NCBI GenBank assembly: GCA_949358305.1
Contig: OX442318.1
Location: 1,908,501-1,972,500 of the forward strand
Direction: 5' to 3'
From: Strigamia acuminata
Taxonomy: Eukaryota; Arthropoda; Chilopoda; Geophilomorpha; Linotaeniidae
Length of the DNA stretch: 64,000 bases
Of the stretch, positions 1-10,958 are shown piece after piece. A model generated the notes under the pieces. It was given only the letters and a program-made list of their open reading frames with translations, searched no databases and was not told the origin of the DNA. Each line of letters starts with the position of its first letter. Position 1 is the first letter of the stretch. A program made the position numbers and the translations under genes.

Positions 1-787
1 CGCTAACGTGTAATACTTTATCTGTGATCAATTATGCAAATACCCAAATGAAAACTAAATGTATGTAAATGAACAAGTAATTTATTCAATTGGCTTGAAG
101 GCCTTAAAATACACTCAGTATAAAACTAGAGTCGACTTGGTCAGAGTCGAACAAAGGATTTCTCAAAATGGCGTCGTCAGTTCCGCATGGTTGGCGGGAC
201 AATGGCGGCGTCTCGAGTTGTCGTTAATTCGTCACGGATTCGTCGTTCACGGACGCGGTGGAATGCTCTCTCGAGTCTTCTATCCGTGCCTGTTGTCTAG
301 GGGTTGGTTTAGCGTCGCAGAGGCCTCGTTTAGGAACTAGGGGTTCCTAACAAAGCACACGGACGCTTACTTTGGTGAATAATCGTAAGGGCGATTATTC
401 TGGGTGATTTCACAAGGGCTATTCTCTTGCTTTCGCCGGAATAGCTCTCAAGTGACTTCGTGAGAGTTACAGTTGCACTTTACTCAGCGATCCTCGATCA
501 ATCCTAACTTGTATTTGAAGTTGGCCTGACGGTGAGGTAGTTGCTGTGTTCTTGGTGTCGTTTGTGTAAGTTCTGCCTTTTAGGCAGGAAACACAGCCTT
601 TTATGCACTGGGGTGAAGGGCCGGCGATCAACCAATGGGGGCTGACCACCAGCCGCTTCCTTCCCCTCGGGGCACACACCTGCTAGGGGGAGGTGGAGCC
701 AACTCAGGGGGAACGACTCTTCAATCATAGTGACTCAGAGGGAAAGTATCCACTTTGGGGGGACACTTATCCAACTGGGTCACCACA
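1..787 (-). repeat. Probable older LTR, distantly related, left end outside the window
   Basis: The stretch around 490-570 resembles the gypsy LTR (shared TCCTCGATCAATCC and GGTGAGGTA blocks), and a TCACCACA terminus is at 780-787, as at the end of that LTR. It is more GC-rich than the surrounding DNA. No target duplication could be checked because the left end was not identified. Confidence 0.4.
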
Positions 788-1002
788 GGATTAAATCCTG
801 TCATTAGGTAAGGAGAAACCATTCTTTGGTTTCTCCAACTCTATCTCCCCTTGGGAAAAGGTCGAAGAGTTGTCCGCAGAAGGGGTTGACCATTTTGCAC
901 GATTTTTCCAATTCAAATCCAGCTCGGTTGCACAGAGAGATGATTGGAGCGGTCAGTGATTTGTTGCTAATTGATTGATTGATTGTTTTTCCCTTTTTTT
1001 AG

Positions 1003-1151
1003 TTAATTGTGTAAATTTGTTTCGGCCATAGTGCGGTATAAAGTGGCTAGATCTAAGATTGAGACAATGAAATTCCAAATTTCCTATTATTATCGACCGT
1101 TGTGGAGTTTAGGCGCGAACTGGCAGATTTAAGCAATTTAATGAGTTACCG
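1003..1151 (+). other. Exon-like conserved non-coding module, copy 1
   Basis: Preceded by a T-rich tract and AG, ended by G|GTAAGT. Core blocks shared with the other copies: GGCCAT-GTGCGGTA, GACCGTTGTGGAGTTTAGGC, CTGGCA. No conserved frame. Confidence 0.45.
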
Positions 1152-2077
1152 GTAAGTAAGTTTCTTTTTCTTTTTATTTTCCACACTTTTACAGTCCCTG
1201 ATGGGCGAAATTGTGTTGTGGAGCAATGGGAACAGAGTTGGAGTTTGGGTAAAGGGGCATGTATACTAACATTTCATAGTTTGACTGACAGGACTTAAAC
1301 GATTAATTCCTTAAGCAATATTTTGATAGAATTTTGAAAATATCGTTTTTTTTCTTTGGCTTTCTGTACTGTACTTACAGTTTCGAAGTTGCATTTCGTG
1401 GATCCGTGGCACTCGATCTGTTTTGTATTTCCACTGCAATGCATTATGTTGATGTTGTCTGTCGGGAGAGTTTTTTAAAATCAATGACAGCTTAAATAAA
1501 TTATCATACTGGTACGAGTCAAATTAATAGTAGTAATCACCAGTTGGATGTCAGGAAACCAATCATTAAAAATGTTTTGAAAGAGATTCGTCAGAAGAAA
1601 CCAATCATTAAAAATGTTTTGACAGAAGAAGAAATAATGATGTTTAATGACTATGTTGTGCACGTTTCTTCTCCAAACATGTTGTTGAAAATCTCTATTG
1701 ACATTTTTCGTGTCAGCATATTCTACGACTCAAAATGCCATTTTTGTTTTTGTGAATTTTATGAATTTCAGATAAAGTCATTAAATTTTGTTAACAAATT
1801 ATGAAAAAGTATTGAAATTTGTACGTTTTTGTTTGGGGCTCCATGCTGTACAATTTAAATGTCAACGGATATTGAGTCGCATCTTTAGGCAGAAGGAGCT
1901 TGAAATATAAATGCTGCAAGTATTTTCCCAATTGCGCATGATCTAAACGGGCTTCAGTGTAATTTATTTGGTTATAATAGTTAGTATCGAAGCTTTAAGT
2001 AATTTGTTGAGAAATGTAGTGTTGGGATGACAAAGCCTGTTGCTTGCATACTAATTTTTTTTCCTGTTCTTTTTAGT
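1152..2077. other. Intergenic; part repeated at 19740-20120
   Basis: 1345-1760 resembles 19740-20120 (GGCTTTCTGTACT, CACTGCAATGCA, ACCAATCATTAAAAATG). A 26-bp block is duplicated at about 1557 and 1599. No gene supported. Confidence 0.4.
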
Positions 2078-2232
2078 TGATTGAGAATTATCGAGCAACA
2101 TCTGGTTATAAATGCCATTAGCAGAAATCTGTGTCGGCCATTTTGCGGTAATGAAGTGATGGCGGCTCCTTATTATCAATCCACTGTGAGAAGTTTAGGC
2201 TCAGACTGGCAAATTTGGACAATTTAAACAAG
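2078..2232 (+). other. Exon-like conserved non-coding module, copy 2
   Basis: TTTTTAG upstream and AAG|GTAGTT downstream; same internal blocks as copy 1. Plus strand, antisense to the channel genes. Confidence 0.45.
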
Positions 2233-2871
2233 GTAGTTGGTATTCTTTTTTACATTTTTACATTTCTCCATGGGAAAATTCTGTTGTGTATATGTGTAAC
2301 AGTGGAAACAGAATTGGTGGTTGGGAAATTCTATTATTTGCTGAAAATCAGTTTTATTTCCGAATTTTATTATTTTGCCAAATTTACGTGCATTGTTTGT
2401 GATCAGTGGTCTCTTAAATGGCTATGTAGCAGGTGATACAAATTGAAATTTCAAAAAAAAAATGCTACAAATATTGAAATTCCTTTCCGGAGTTAACCTA
2501 AAACTAACACTCGAGATGAAACAACAAGAGTACATTTTATAATTTAGTACAATTGAGAAGAAATACGTTTACAACTTTTGAGATTGAATCCAAGATTAAA
2601 GTTAAAATTACTTTTGATTAATGAATGGAAGTGCAATTTCTACAATTTCTATTTATTTTTAACAAATGATTATAAGGTTGTTAGGCTAAATTGATTATTT
2701 TTTAACAAAAGTCATGTAATTGTAGTGAGTACACTTTCGTGGGTTTACTTTTTGGACACATTTTCATTGCTTTTATGAAATACGAATGAAATGTTTTTGA
2801 AAAGTGAAATACCGGTGATAGAATTACATGAAAGATTAAAACGTTGAAGAGTGGTTTTGTTGATTTTTGAA

Positions 2872-5800
2872 TCAAATGAAATATTCAACGAGAGAAAATA
2901 TTGAGAGACCGGTCAAAATACCAAAAATTGATCCGATTTGACAGAGTAATTTGACAATGGAAATTACATTCTGTTCTGCTATTACTTCTCGGATGTTGCT
3001 GTCAATTGCATATTTAATGCCTCGCAAATTTGGGGATAATTTTTTTTCTCTAATTAATGAAGGGAGGAATATTGTTTCTTCACAGCGTGCTGCACATTTG
3101 CAGTCTTTCTGGGGATCTGTATTCTTTTGAGTCTCCAAAAATTGTTTGATAGTTCTCTTAGCTGCAATGTGATCAATGCAATAATGCAACGAACTGTTTT
3201 CCATAAATGGCAATCTAATAAAAATAACATGAATATTCTTGTTGCATTTCTATTATTGAAAAATGGTTAAATTAATAGAAACTCACTTGCATTCAAATGA
3301 TTGCTGGTCGAGCATTGTTTTGAAACATTTCTCTTCACATTTGGTAGAAAGTTCGTTTGTGTCACAAGGACGTTTGGGCGTGTTTATACGTTTGAGCTGA
3401 AAAAAACAAACTCGGTGAATAGGAGTGAGGTTACCAAGTGCACAAATTCTACCGTTTGACGCCAAAGATCGATTTCAACGTAATAGAAACGATGTGCGTA
3501 AAAAATGTGTTTGGCATTTAAAAATGCATTGTGCGGCAGAATGAAGGTCTGCAATGAGTAGAAAGAAATAAACATCTGAACGATAAATAAATCCACCAAA
3601 TATCTCACTGGATGATGTTCATTGATGTTTCGGCCAGAATACCCGTGTCCATTAATAAACCATAAACTATTTTTCTTTGGAAAATATTCCTCATCAACTG
3701 CAAACATTTAAACGTGAACGAAAATATTTGAGTTTAGGTAATGATTTGAACCTTTCTGAAACATGGCGCACATTCCAAACGGTGTTGACAAGTGTGATAC
3801 TTTTATTATTTTGGGATCCACATTCTTATACTAGAAAAATAAATATTATTTGTAAAAGTTATTGAACATACATTTTAGTTATTTTAGTTATGTTTTGCAA
3901 ACATGTCTAATTTACTCACCAGGGGTGTTGACGGTTATGGGATGATGCCACATGATGTCATCATTTGGCATCATATTCGATTAGCAGTGGGAAAGGGTAC
4001 ACTAATAAGAGGCCCAACATCCTGTTTGGACTACGTTTGGGATAGCTTCCCTACCACTATTTCCATTCTTCGTATTCTGAGCGACAGATGGACTTTGTTT
4101 CCGACCTAATTGACAATAGGTGCGTTCAATCTGAAATGGATGTTCGAAATCGCGATTTTCTTGATTTTCAGAAATCAAGGAAATCTGATTTCAACTTTGA
4201 ACGGCCTTAAAAATTTCTCGAAATCAAACTGTTGCACATGCGCAATTTGAGATGGTTGAAATCAACTCGAAATCAAAGAAAGCGACCCTACATGTTGCTT
4301 TCCCACAATTGGATTTTCTGAAATCCGATTTCAATTTTATGACGAAAAATCAAGAAAATCAACGAAATCAGAGAAATCCACTTACGATTGAACGCGCCTA
4401 TTGATTTCCGAACACACCGTTCACTAGTTAACCCTCACTGCCTGGACAGCGGTTAGGTCACAGTTGGGTTGCAGCTTCAACCCAAGGAATGGGATTGTCA
4501 TAAGATATTGATCCTTAGACCGGTTATAGTCATTTTAGCGACGCTCATTTTAGCGATTTTTACCAAAAAAGTCCCATTTTAGCAATCACGTTTTAGCGAC
4601 ACGATTTACCGCGACCAGCCGTAGCCGGCTCAAAAAAGTGGTTTGCATCAAAAAACCAGCAACGTTAGGTTCGCGGGGGGTCAAGGGGGGGCGCAGCCCC
4701 CCCTTGTTAGCCCTTCTTAGGAATTAGTGTTAGTATTAGTGCCGTTTTGTGTCGCTAAAATGACACATTCGCTAAAATGGTGTGTTGCTAAAATGAAATC
4801 GCTAAAATGTAGTACATCCCCTTAGACAGGTCTAAAATCTATGACCTTAGTGTCTCGTATCTACCCTATCTACAATGTCGTGCATTCAGGGCAGTTTGTG
4901 TATTCTCGTGCCATCAATTTTGCATAATAAGACTTTCTTATATTATTTGTGCAATCTAAAAATTCAATTGCTTACTTGGAACCAACGGTTTCTCATCCCA
5001 TCTACGTATTGTCCATTGGTTTCTTTAGAGTCCTTCCATAATTGGAGTGAGTTGTTTGCGAATGGCGATTTAGGGTGGAGTAAATGAAAAAGTTGGTAAG
5101 TAATGTCATCTGAACCAAGCGTTCTTGATAACGCCAGCTTAGCCTTAATTATGTTAATATTATCTGGACAACTGACAATGACTGGAAAATGGATAAAATC
5201 ATCTCTTACGAGGCTGACAGTTTTGACGAGTTGAAAATCAAAATAAGTTATAATTTGATTGTAGACGTTATAAACGGAAATGAGACTCAGAATTAAGAAA
5301 ACTGACTTTTTCAGATTCTGATTGACCGAGGATATTTTTTGTATTTGATTTTTTTCAAGAATTGTCTCAATTTTGTGTTTCAATTCAGAATTGGCCTTTG
5401 TCATTTTTCTGAACTTCATAAACGGCTTTTTGCAGCTGTGAATAAATATTTCAACGAGCATTAAACAAGACATTCCGAAGTAGAGTCCGATGTTTCCACC
5501 AATGTCGCACAGCAAAGAGATTATGTCATATGAAATTCTTTCTAGCAATGTTCTGATATAATTATTGACAACGAAAACATCCAGAGCAGTCTCAGAACTA
5601 GGAAATTCTTCATAGGTTGTGGATTGTTTTGTCACTTCGCATAATTCGACGCAGTTGCAATGTTTTCTTAGATCAGTTGAATGGATAAAGTTGGACAGCA
5701 TTATGTATTGCTGTCTGAGGTCAGTGGCATTGCATTTCGATAGGTAGCTTGTTTCGTAAAATGGATATCTAAAAAATAAGTTCAGTTATGTTTGGTTGTT

Positions 5801-8800
5801 GATAAAATACTTGTGCCAACCTGCAAGTAATATTTTCTAGGAGACAAGGACGCAAGCAGCCAATTAAGTCGTTATCGCAAGGATTTCGTTTTGTGTTGAT
5901 GAAGTTATACTGAAACATGAGGTATGATTGTGAATAACACTTAAATTAAAACATAATAAGGAGAATTTAAAGATAATAATATTGGTTGTACAGTCCAACT
6001 TCGATAGAACGAATTGGAATAAACTCGAGAAATCTGTAGCCTGGACATACCACCGATCGGACAGTTCTGTGGTCCAGACAGTTTGGAGGTCGTACCCAGC
6101 AATATTAAATCTTCTCTCCCCATCCTGACAGCCCCGTAGTCCGGACAATCCACAAAAACCAAAACCACGACTGGAGTGGTTTGTGCCGAGATGACAAATG
6201 TAATAAACACTTTCAGGAGAAGCAACCATCTTCAAAAATGTGGCCAAATGCTAAATTATGTTTAACTAGAGGAGGGGGGGAGTCACAACCACAATTTGTT
6301 GGTTAAATGAATGAATAGGAATTTTTATGCACCGTAAACTCGCGCGATTGCGACGCAGAAACGGTACAACAAATGGGCCTAAAAACAAACGCATTCACGG
6401 TTATGCTCGTTTTTGCGGACTATTTTGGCTGTTTTAGACTTCTAAACCTGATGTTTAGAAAGTTTAATGAAACGGCTCTGTCCGTCTGTCCGTCCGTCCA
6501 TCGTCATTGATTCCACAAAAACTATAGCAGCTAGAGCCAAACGGAGAACTACAATAAAATCAGCATATCTTTATTAGTATCCTAAGGTATTTTCAGATAA
6601 ACCGGTTTTAGTACACTTTTAGCCGCCTATTCCATGAAAATTACGAAAATGACGTGATATGACGTCATTTCCGTAATTTTGTAGAATTGTTCTGGTGTAT
6701 TTCTGAACGCAAAAATCAGGGCATTTCGGCCGCCATTGGGTAATCGAATGCGGCCGACTGTATAAAGACTGTATAAAAATGTTCCGGCATATACCTGTAC
6801 TGTATAATTGCGAATTTAGGGATTTTATGTCGTAAATTATTATTTTTTAATTTCAAATTAATTTCTTTATTTTTTGTGTGATACCGGTCCTGACTTTAAA
6901 AAGTGCGCCAAGCTGTTACTTTTGAATTAGCTTGACGAAGACGATTGACCTTGACGCCATTTCAAAAATATAACAAAATCAACAAACTTCCTAAAAATTG
7001 GTTACAATTTAATTTTTATTTTGGTGTTTTATTTAGGGGCAGAGGGACAGGGTTTAGAAGTCTAATATGTAATGCTTCCCTGCATTACAGATGTTTACTT
7101 GTTTATAAATGTTATAAACGGCATAAACCGAAACTTTGAATGGTCTTACTTTTTGCAAAGTAGTTGAGGCAACGGTTTTGTATTTTAGATTTGAAGCACC
7201 TCTGGAGTTTTCACCCACTCGGATTTCAACTGTTTCTTCATACGTAAGATGTGCTACTGGTGACGAATCTATCAATACCTTTAATTTTAAATAAACAAAT
7301 TGAACACTTTCAATTACACTAGAAAATTACAATTACAGTGTAAGCTCTGTAGCTCAGACACCTCCCGACCAGACAGGTTTGGAGGTCCTAAATTGGGCCC
7401 GCCTATACCCAGCCATGCTATATTTCCTCTCCCCATCCAGATAGCCCTTTAAACTAAGTACACATAAGACTTTAAGACTCTGAATATTCAGAGTCTGAAT
7501 GTTCAGGTTGTCACGCCGCAAACGAAATGATTCAGCTTGTGTGTATGGCTATGTCTTTCCATGTGCGGAAATTGTTTGGTTCACACAATTTGTGCACGTG
7601 TTGTAATTAGTAATGGCGACCACTTTTACAAAATAAAAGGATTACAGTATTTTTAAATTAATAATAAATTATAAAATAAATTAATTAACATTTTTAGTAT
7701 TATCTGTCTTTTTATTCAGTATCCACTTCTGTCTTATATACGACCGGTCTTGATTGTACATAATGCATTGTGGGTACTCAGAATTTGTTCGTTCACAGAA
7801 ACAATTGAATTTTTTCGTGCACCATTACTGCCAGAAAGAATAGAATTCCAGTCGCCAGAAAGTTTCTGTGTGTGGTAAGTGGGACTATGTGAACTTTGTC
7901 GACCAAAACTTCTGGCTGCACGGAATCAGGTCATGTTTACTTAGCTTTAGTCTGGGATCTTTCTGGGACTCGTTGTATGTCTGGGCTGCAGAGCGTACGC
8001 TGTATTTATACTCTGTAGATGATGTTATTGCCCAATGCTATTAGGAACAGCATTTTGCAATCACATCTTTATTTGTGCAAATAAAAGTGAATTATTGGAA
8101 ATTTTAAATTTTAAATGAATAAATTGGTGTCTAAAATTTTACATTTTTTTGATTGGGTCTGTCCAGGTTACCAATCACATGCACAGTCTAGACTCGTTTT
8201 TTAAACGTAAAATGTTAAACGTTAAATGTTCTGCCGCACTGCTGTGTGGCAAAAGCGTAATTTTCCAACAGCCTTTGAGCGCTCGAACGCGGCCGAGTGT
8301 TTTTAAATGTTCCACCGGACTGCTGTGTGGCAAACAACAGTTGGATTTCCAAAAACAATAAGGCTGTTTCAAGTTGAAATCTGATTTCCTTGCTTTTAGA
8401 ATATCAAGAAAATCACGATTTCGGAAATCTATTTTATATTGAATGCACCTAATCAGATCTTAGCTGCGAACAAGCCCATGGTGTACCATATTAACAATAA
8501 TATTAAAACATTCAATAATAAGTCATTTTATTTAACTTATTTTGTATGCACCTATTGAATGATGTAATCAGAAATTTTTAGATAAATTAAAGTCTTACAT
8601 AAACATCTGCACAAAATTTGGGAAATTGTAGTTTGATAACCATCTTGTGATTTACATTTCCAAATTGAAGTTGCAATGCTAAGCAACAAGGAACTTTAAA
8701 ATAATAAACGTGCAAGTATTTATTGAGTTTTCTAACTTACGGCTTGAAACTTGAGCAACCGGCCGTACAAGAGTAAGGAGGTTTTTAATTGTAAGATTAC

Positions 8801-9375
8801 TGCTTGATTTTCCCTGAAAATGTATTTGATTATTTGTTGGTAAAAAAAATTGATAAATTGAGATTTACCATTGCAAAATAAGCACCAGTTATGTAACTAG
8901 TTGTATGCAAATATTGTAGACTCTCTTGTACAGTGTACTTACTGTCCTTATGGATCAGGGTGTTAATCCCGCCACAATAGTGTTTAGCCATATTATTGTT
9001 TGACTTATTAGATTCAAAATTTTGATATTCTTGCGTTGTTTGTGGGTAAATATAAACCTTTGGAAAGGCGCCATGTATGGTTTCAATTAAATATGCATCA
9101 ACTGTTGTTGGTTCGCTCATGTAATACAAAATACGTTCTTCCGTTTGGTAAACACACACTGCCAAATTCACAATGAGCAATGCAAAAAGTAGAATAGATA
9201 TCTTTTTTTTCTTTTTTGAAATGTTCTTCATAGATGCCATAAATGACGGTAACTCCAAACGCTCTGCTACAACCTTGCCAAGGAGGTGTTGTACTTTTCT
9301 TTTTTGACGTTGGCGGATTCGTTCAAATGGCCGATTCGGTTCGCTCATTGAGCTTATTATTATTTTTCTCGCCAT
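2872..9375 (-). CDS. DEG/ENaC gene 1: two fused channel subunits, 795 aa, 11 exons
   Basis: Exons (minus): 9375-8869, 8813-8741, 8678-8599, 7278-7150, 5909-5821, 5768-4976, 3830-3752, 3697-3609, 3548-3453, 3396-3287, 3214-2872. They join without a stop into 795 codons; all introns are GT-AG, with a weak donor (GTTCAA) after exon 7. DEG/ENaC proteins are trimeric sodium channels of the plasma membrane gated by ligands, acid or force. Unit 1: lysine-rich stretch then TM1 in exon 1, a Cys-rich ectodomain in exons 2-6, and TM2 with the G-x-S filter (GMS) in exon 6. A basic linker follows, then TM1 of unit 2 with a post-TM1 FPVIVSC motif (family FPAVTIC), a second ectodomain, and TM2 with GLS that ends the protein. 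The start is ambiguous: Met10 (9348) aligns better with the gene 2 start. Most diverged copy of the array. Ligand and expression cannot be inferred. Confidence 0.85.
4114..4403. mobile_element. MITE with CAATAGG termini
   Basis: 290 bp with inverted termini CAATAGG(T/C)GCGTTCAATC at both ends, in intron 6 of DEG/ENaC gene 1. Internal GAAATC-rich subrepeats occur on both strands. No coding capacity. Confidence 0.7.
4521..4819. mobile_element. Motif-array element A (8-bp duplication CCTTAGAC)
   Basis: 299 bp in intron 6 of DEG/ENaC gene 1. Both flanks consist of short copies of TTTTAGCGA-like motifs, in forward orientation on the left and inverted on the right, around a G/C hairpin at 4682-4706. 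CCTTAGAC is duplicated at 4513-4520 and 4820-4827. Non-autonomous DNA element; superfamily not identified. Confidence 0.7.
5988..6240. repeat. Pogo/Tc1-like MITE remnant
   Basis: Starts near a TACAGTCCAACTTCGATA terminus and has repeated CCGGACA / GGTCCAGACA motifs. Related, shorter DNA lies at about 7335-7455. In intron 4 of DEG/ENaC gene 1. The ORFs here are not real. Confidence 0.45.
7335..7455. repeat. Second copy of the 5988 repeat, fragment
   Basis: Shares the GGTTTGGAGGTC and TCTCCCCATCC blocks with 6080-6130. In intron 3 of DEG/ENaC gene 1. Confidence 0.4.
8200..8345 (+). repeat. Imperfect direct duplication
   Basis: Two copies of an AAATGTTC(T/C)(G/A)CCG...CTGCTGTGTGGCAAA block (about 8224 and 8306). 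In the gap between exons 3 and 4 of DEG/ENaC gene 1. No gene seen. Confidence 0.45.
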
Positions 9376-9549
9376 ATTGTGTAAGAATAGAGCTACAAAT
9401 CAAAATTAATTACAAAAAACGAGTAAGACCAGACGATGCAAGTGAAACTTGTCGATGCAGTGCGAATCGCGTCGCTTAGCGATTTTGATGTCATCAAAAA
9501 ATGACGTCAGGTCACACCTGATTGGCTGCGATCAAAATCGTGATATAAC

Positions 9550-9834
9550 GGGGTTCCATAATAACCGCGGAAATAAATGACAAAGTTAAAATCCGTATAT
9601 CATAAACTAAATAATCGCGGAATGAATAACCACGGAAAAATCGGTTATTGATTAACCGCGGAATTTTAAAATGGGAAAAATTTCAATAACGGGATTTGTT
9701 TAGATAAAACGGGTAGGGTTAGGGTCAAGGAGGGGTGCTGCCCCCCTTGTTAGGCATTGTTAGGAAATTGCAATAACGAAATTGCGCAACCGCGGAATGA
9801 ATAAGTGCGGAATACTTGTAACCCGATATAACAT
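9550..9834. mobile_element. Motif-array element C (8-bp duplication GATATAAC)
   Basis: 285 bp upstream of DEG/ENaC gene 1. Built of repeated CCGCGGAA(T) motifs on both sides of a G/C hairpin (9726-9749) like that of element A. Ends GGGGTT and AACCC. GATATAAC at 9542-9549 and 9835-9842. Confidence 0.65.
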
Positions 9835-9842
9835 TACTTACC

Positions 9843-10690
9843 AATGTTGCAACAACTTACTCGTCGTGGAGTGGACTGACTAACTGCAATTTATTTATGT
9901 ATTTATGTTTTCAATTTCTATGATTTACTATTTACTTCCCTAATGTCAATGCAAAGAGTGATTTTGTTGAAACATTGCTTGATTCAACATTTAACGATGC
10001 TAGTCACTGGTTTGTGTAAATAAAATTTGCTGAAAGCGTGAAATGAGCCAAAGCAAACGGAAAGCGTATTTGCTTTCTGCAAGTTGGAGCAATGTCAATG
10101 TTTATAATGTTTGAAATGTGATTTATTTGCAGGAATATAAAGTCAACATGTTAGGAAAATTTTCTTCAAACATTTCTCACAGTTCCGTATTTACTTTCTA
10201 ATGAAACTTTCTCAAAAGGTGTGTTTATAATTTTGAATGTCCATTCAATACAAATTTCATGGTTTTTGAACCAATCTACATTTAAGCCAACAAAAAGTTG
10301 TATTATATGTATAAAATGCATGCACACTGAGCACTCGTAAAGGGACCCACATTTCTCGAGGCCCCACTTCAGTTGATTAGTTTACTTCCAAATTTACTTG
10401 CATTGTTATCAGTGGTCACTTGGTAAAAATATGTTTACAATGTCACAAACTAATATTGTAAACATGGAAATTCTTTACCAATTGTTTGTTAGTTATTAGT
10501 TTGGAATAGTCGGATTGACAGGGAAATGAGGTGACTTGTAACAACTTGTATATCGTCTATCTTTTAGTTTATTTTTACACTTTACACTTTACACGGTATT
10601 ACAAATGGTGTATTTTATGTGTCAAACCAAGAAATTATGGTCCCTATAATACAGCATATGCATTTGAAGGTTCTTCCAGTTCATATATGT
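9843..10690. other. Intergenic between DEG/ENaC genes 1 and 2
   Basis: AT-rich; parts near 10440-10600 resemble 17915-18060 (TTTGTTAGT, TTTGGAAT-GTC, AACTTGTAT). No gene, and no promoter that I can defend. Confidence 0.35.
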
Positions 10691-10691
10691 A

Positions 10692-10887
10692 CAGTCGTGG
10701 ATAAAAAAAATCTTCCTTTCAGTTTAGCTGTTTTAAGTTTATCTATCATTATTTGCCCGGTCTATCTTTTAATACTCTTGTTAGGGCAAGAGAATCGATG
10801 TCAATAAATCTCAATGGATTTTTATGCCACCTGGTAAATAAGATTAAAAAGCAAAATGAAGGGAAGTTTTTTGTTGGTCCACAACTG
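10692..10887. mobile_element. Tc1/mariner-like MITE, TA target
   Basis: 196 bp, inverted termini CAGTCGTGGA / TCCACAACTG, flanked by TA (10690-10691 and 10888-10889). Just downstream of gene 2; no transposase. Confidence 0.6.
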
Positions 10888-10937
10888 TACTCGAAATAGT
10901 TAAAAGTTAAAAAGAAATTATTTGGGGTTCAGTGCAT

Positions 10938-10943
10938 TTTATT
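10938..10943 (-). promoter_or_regulatory. Poly(A) signal of DEG/ENaC gene 2
   Basis: AATAAA on the minus strand, 15 nt past the stop codon of gene 2. The very short 3' UTR this implies is an inference. Confidence 0.5.
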
Positions 10944-10958
10944 TTGTTAACTTTGCAA

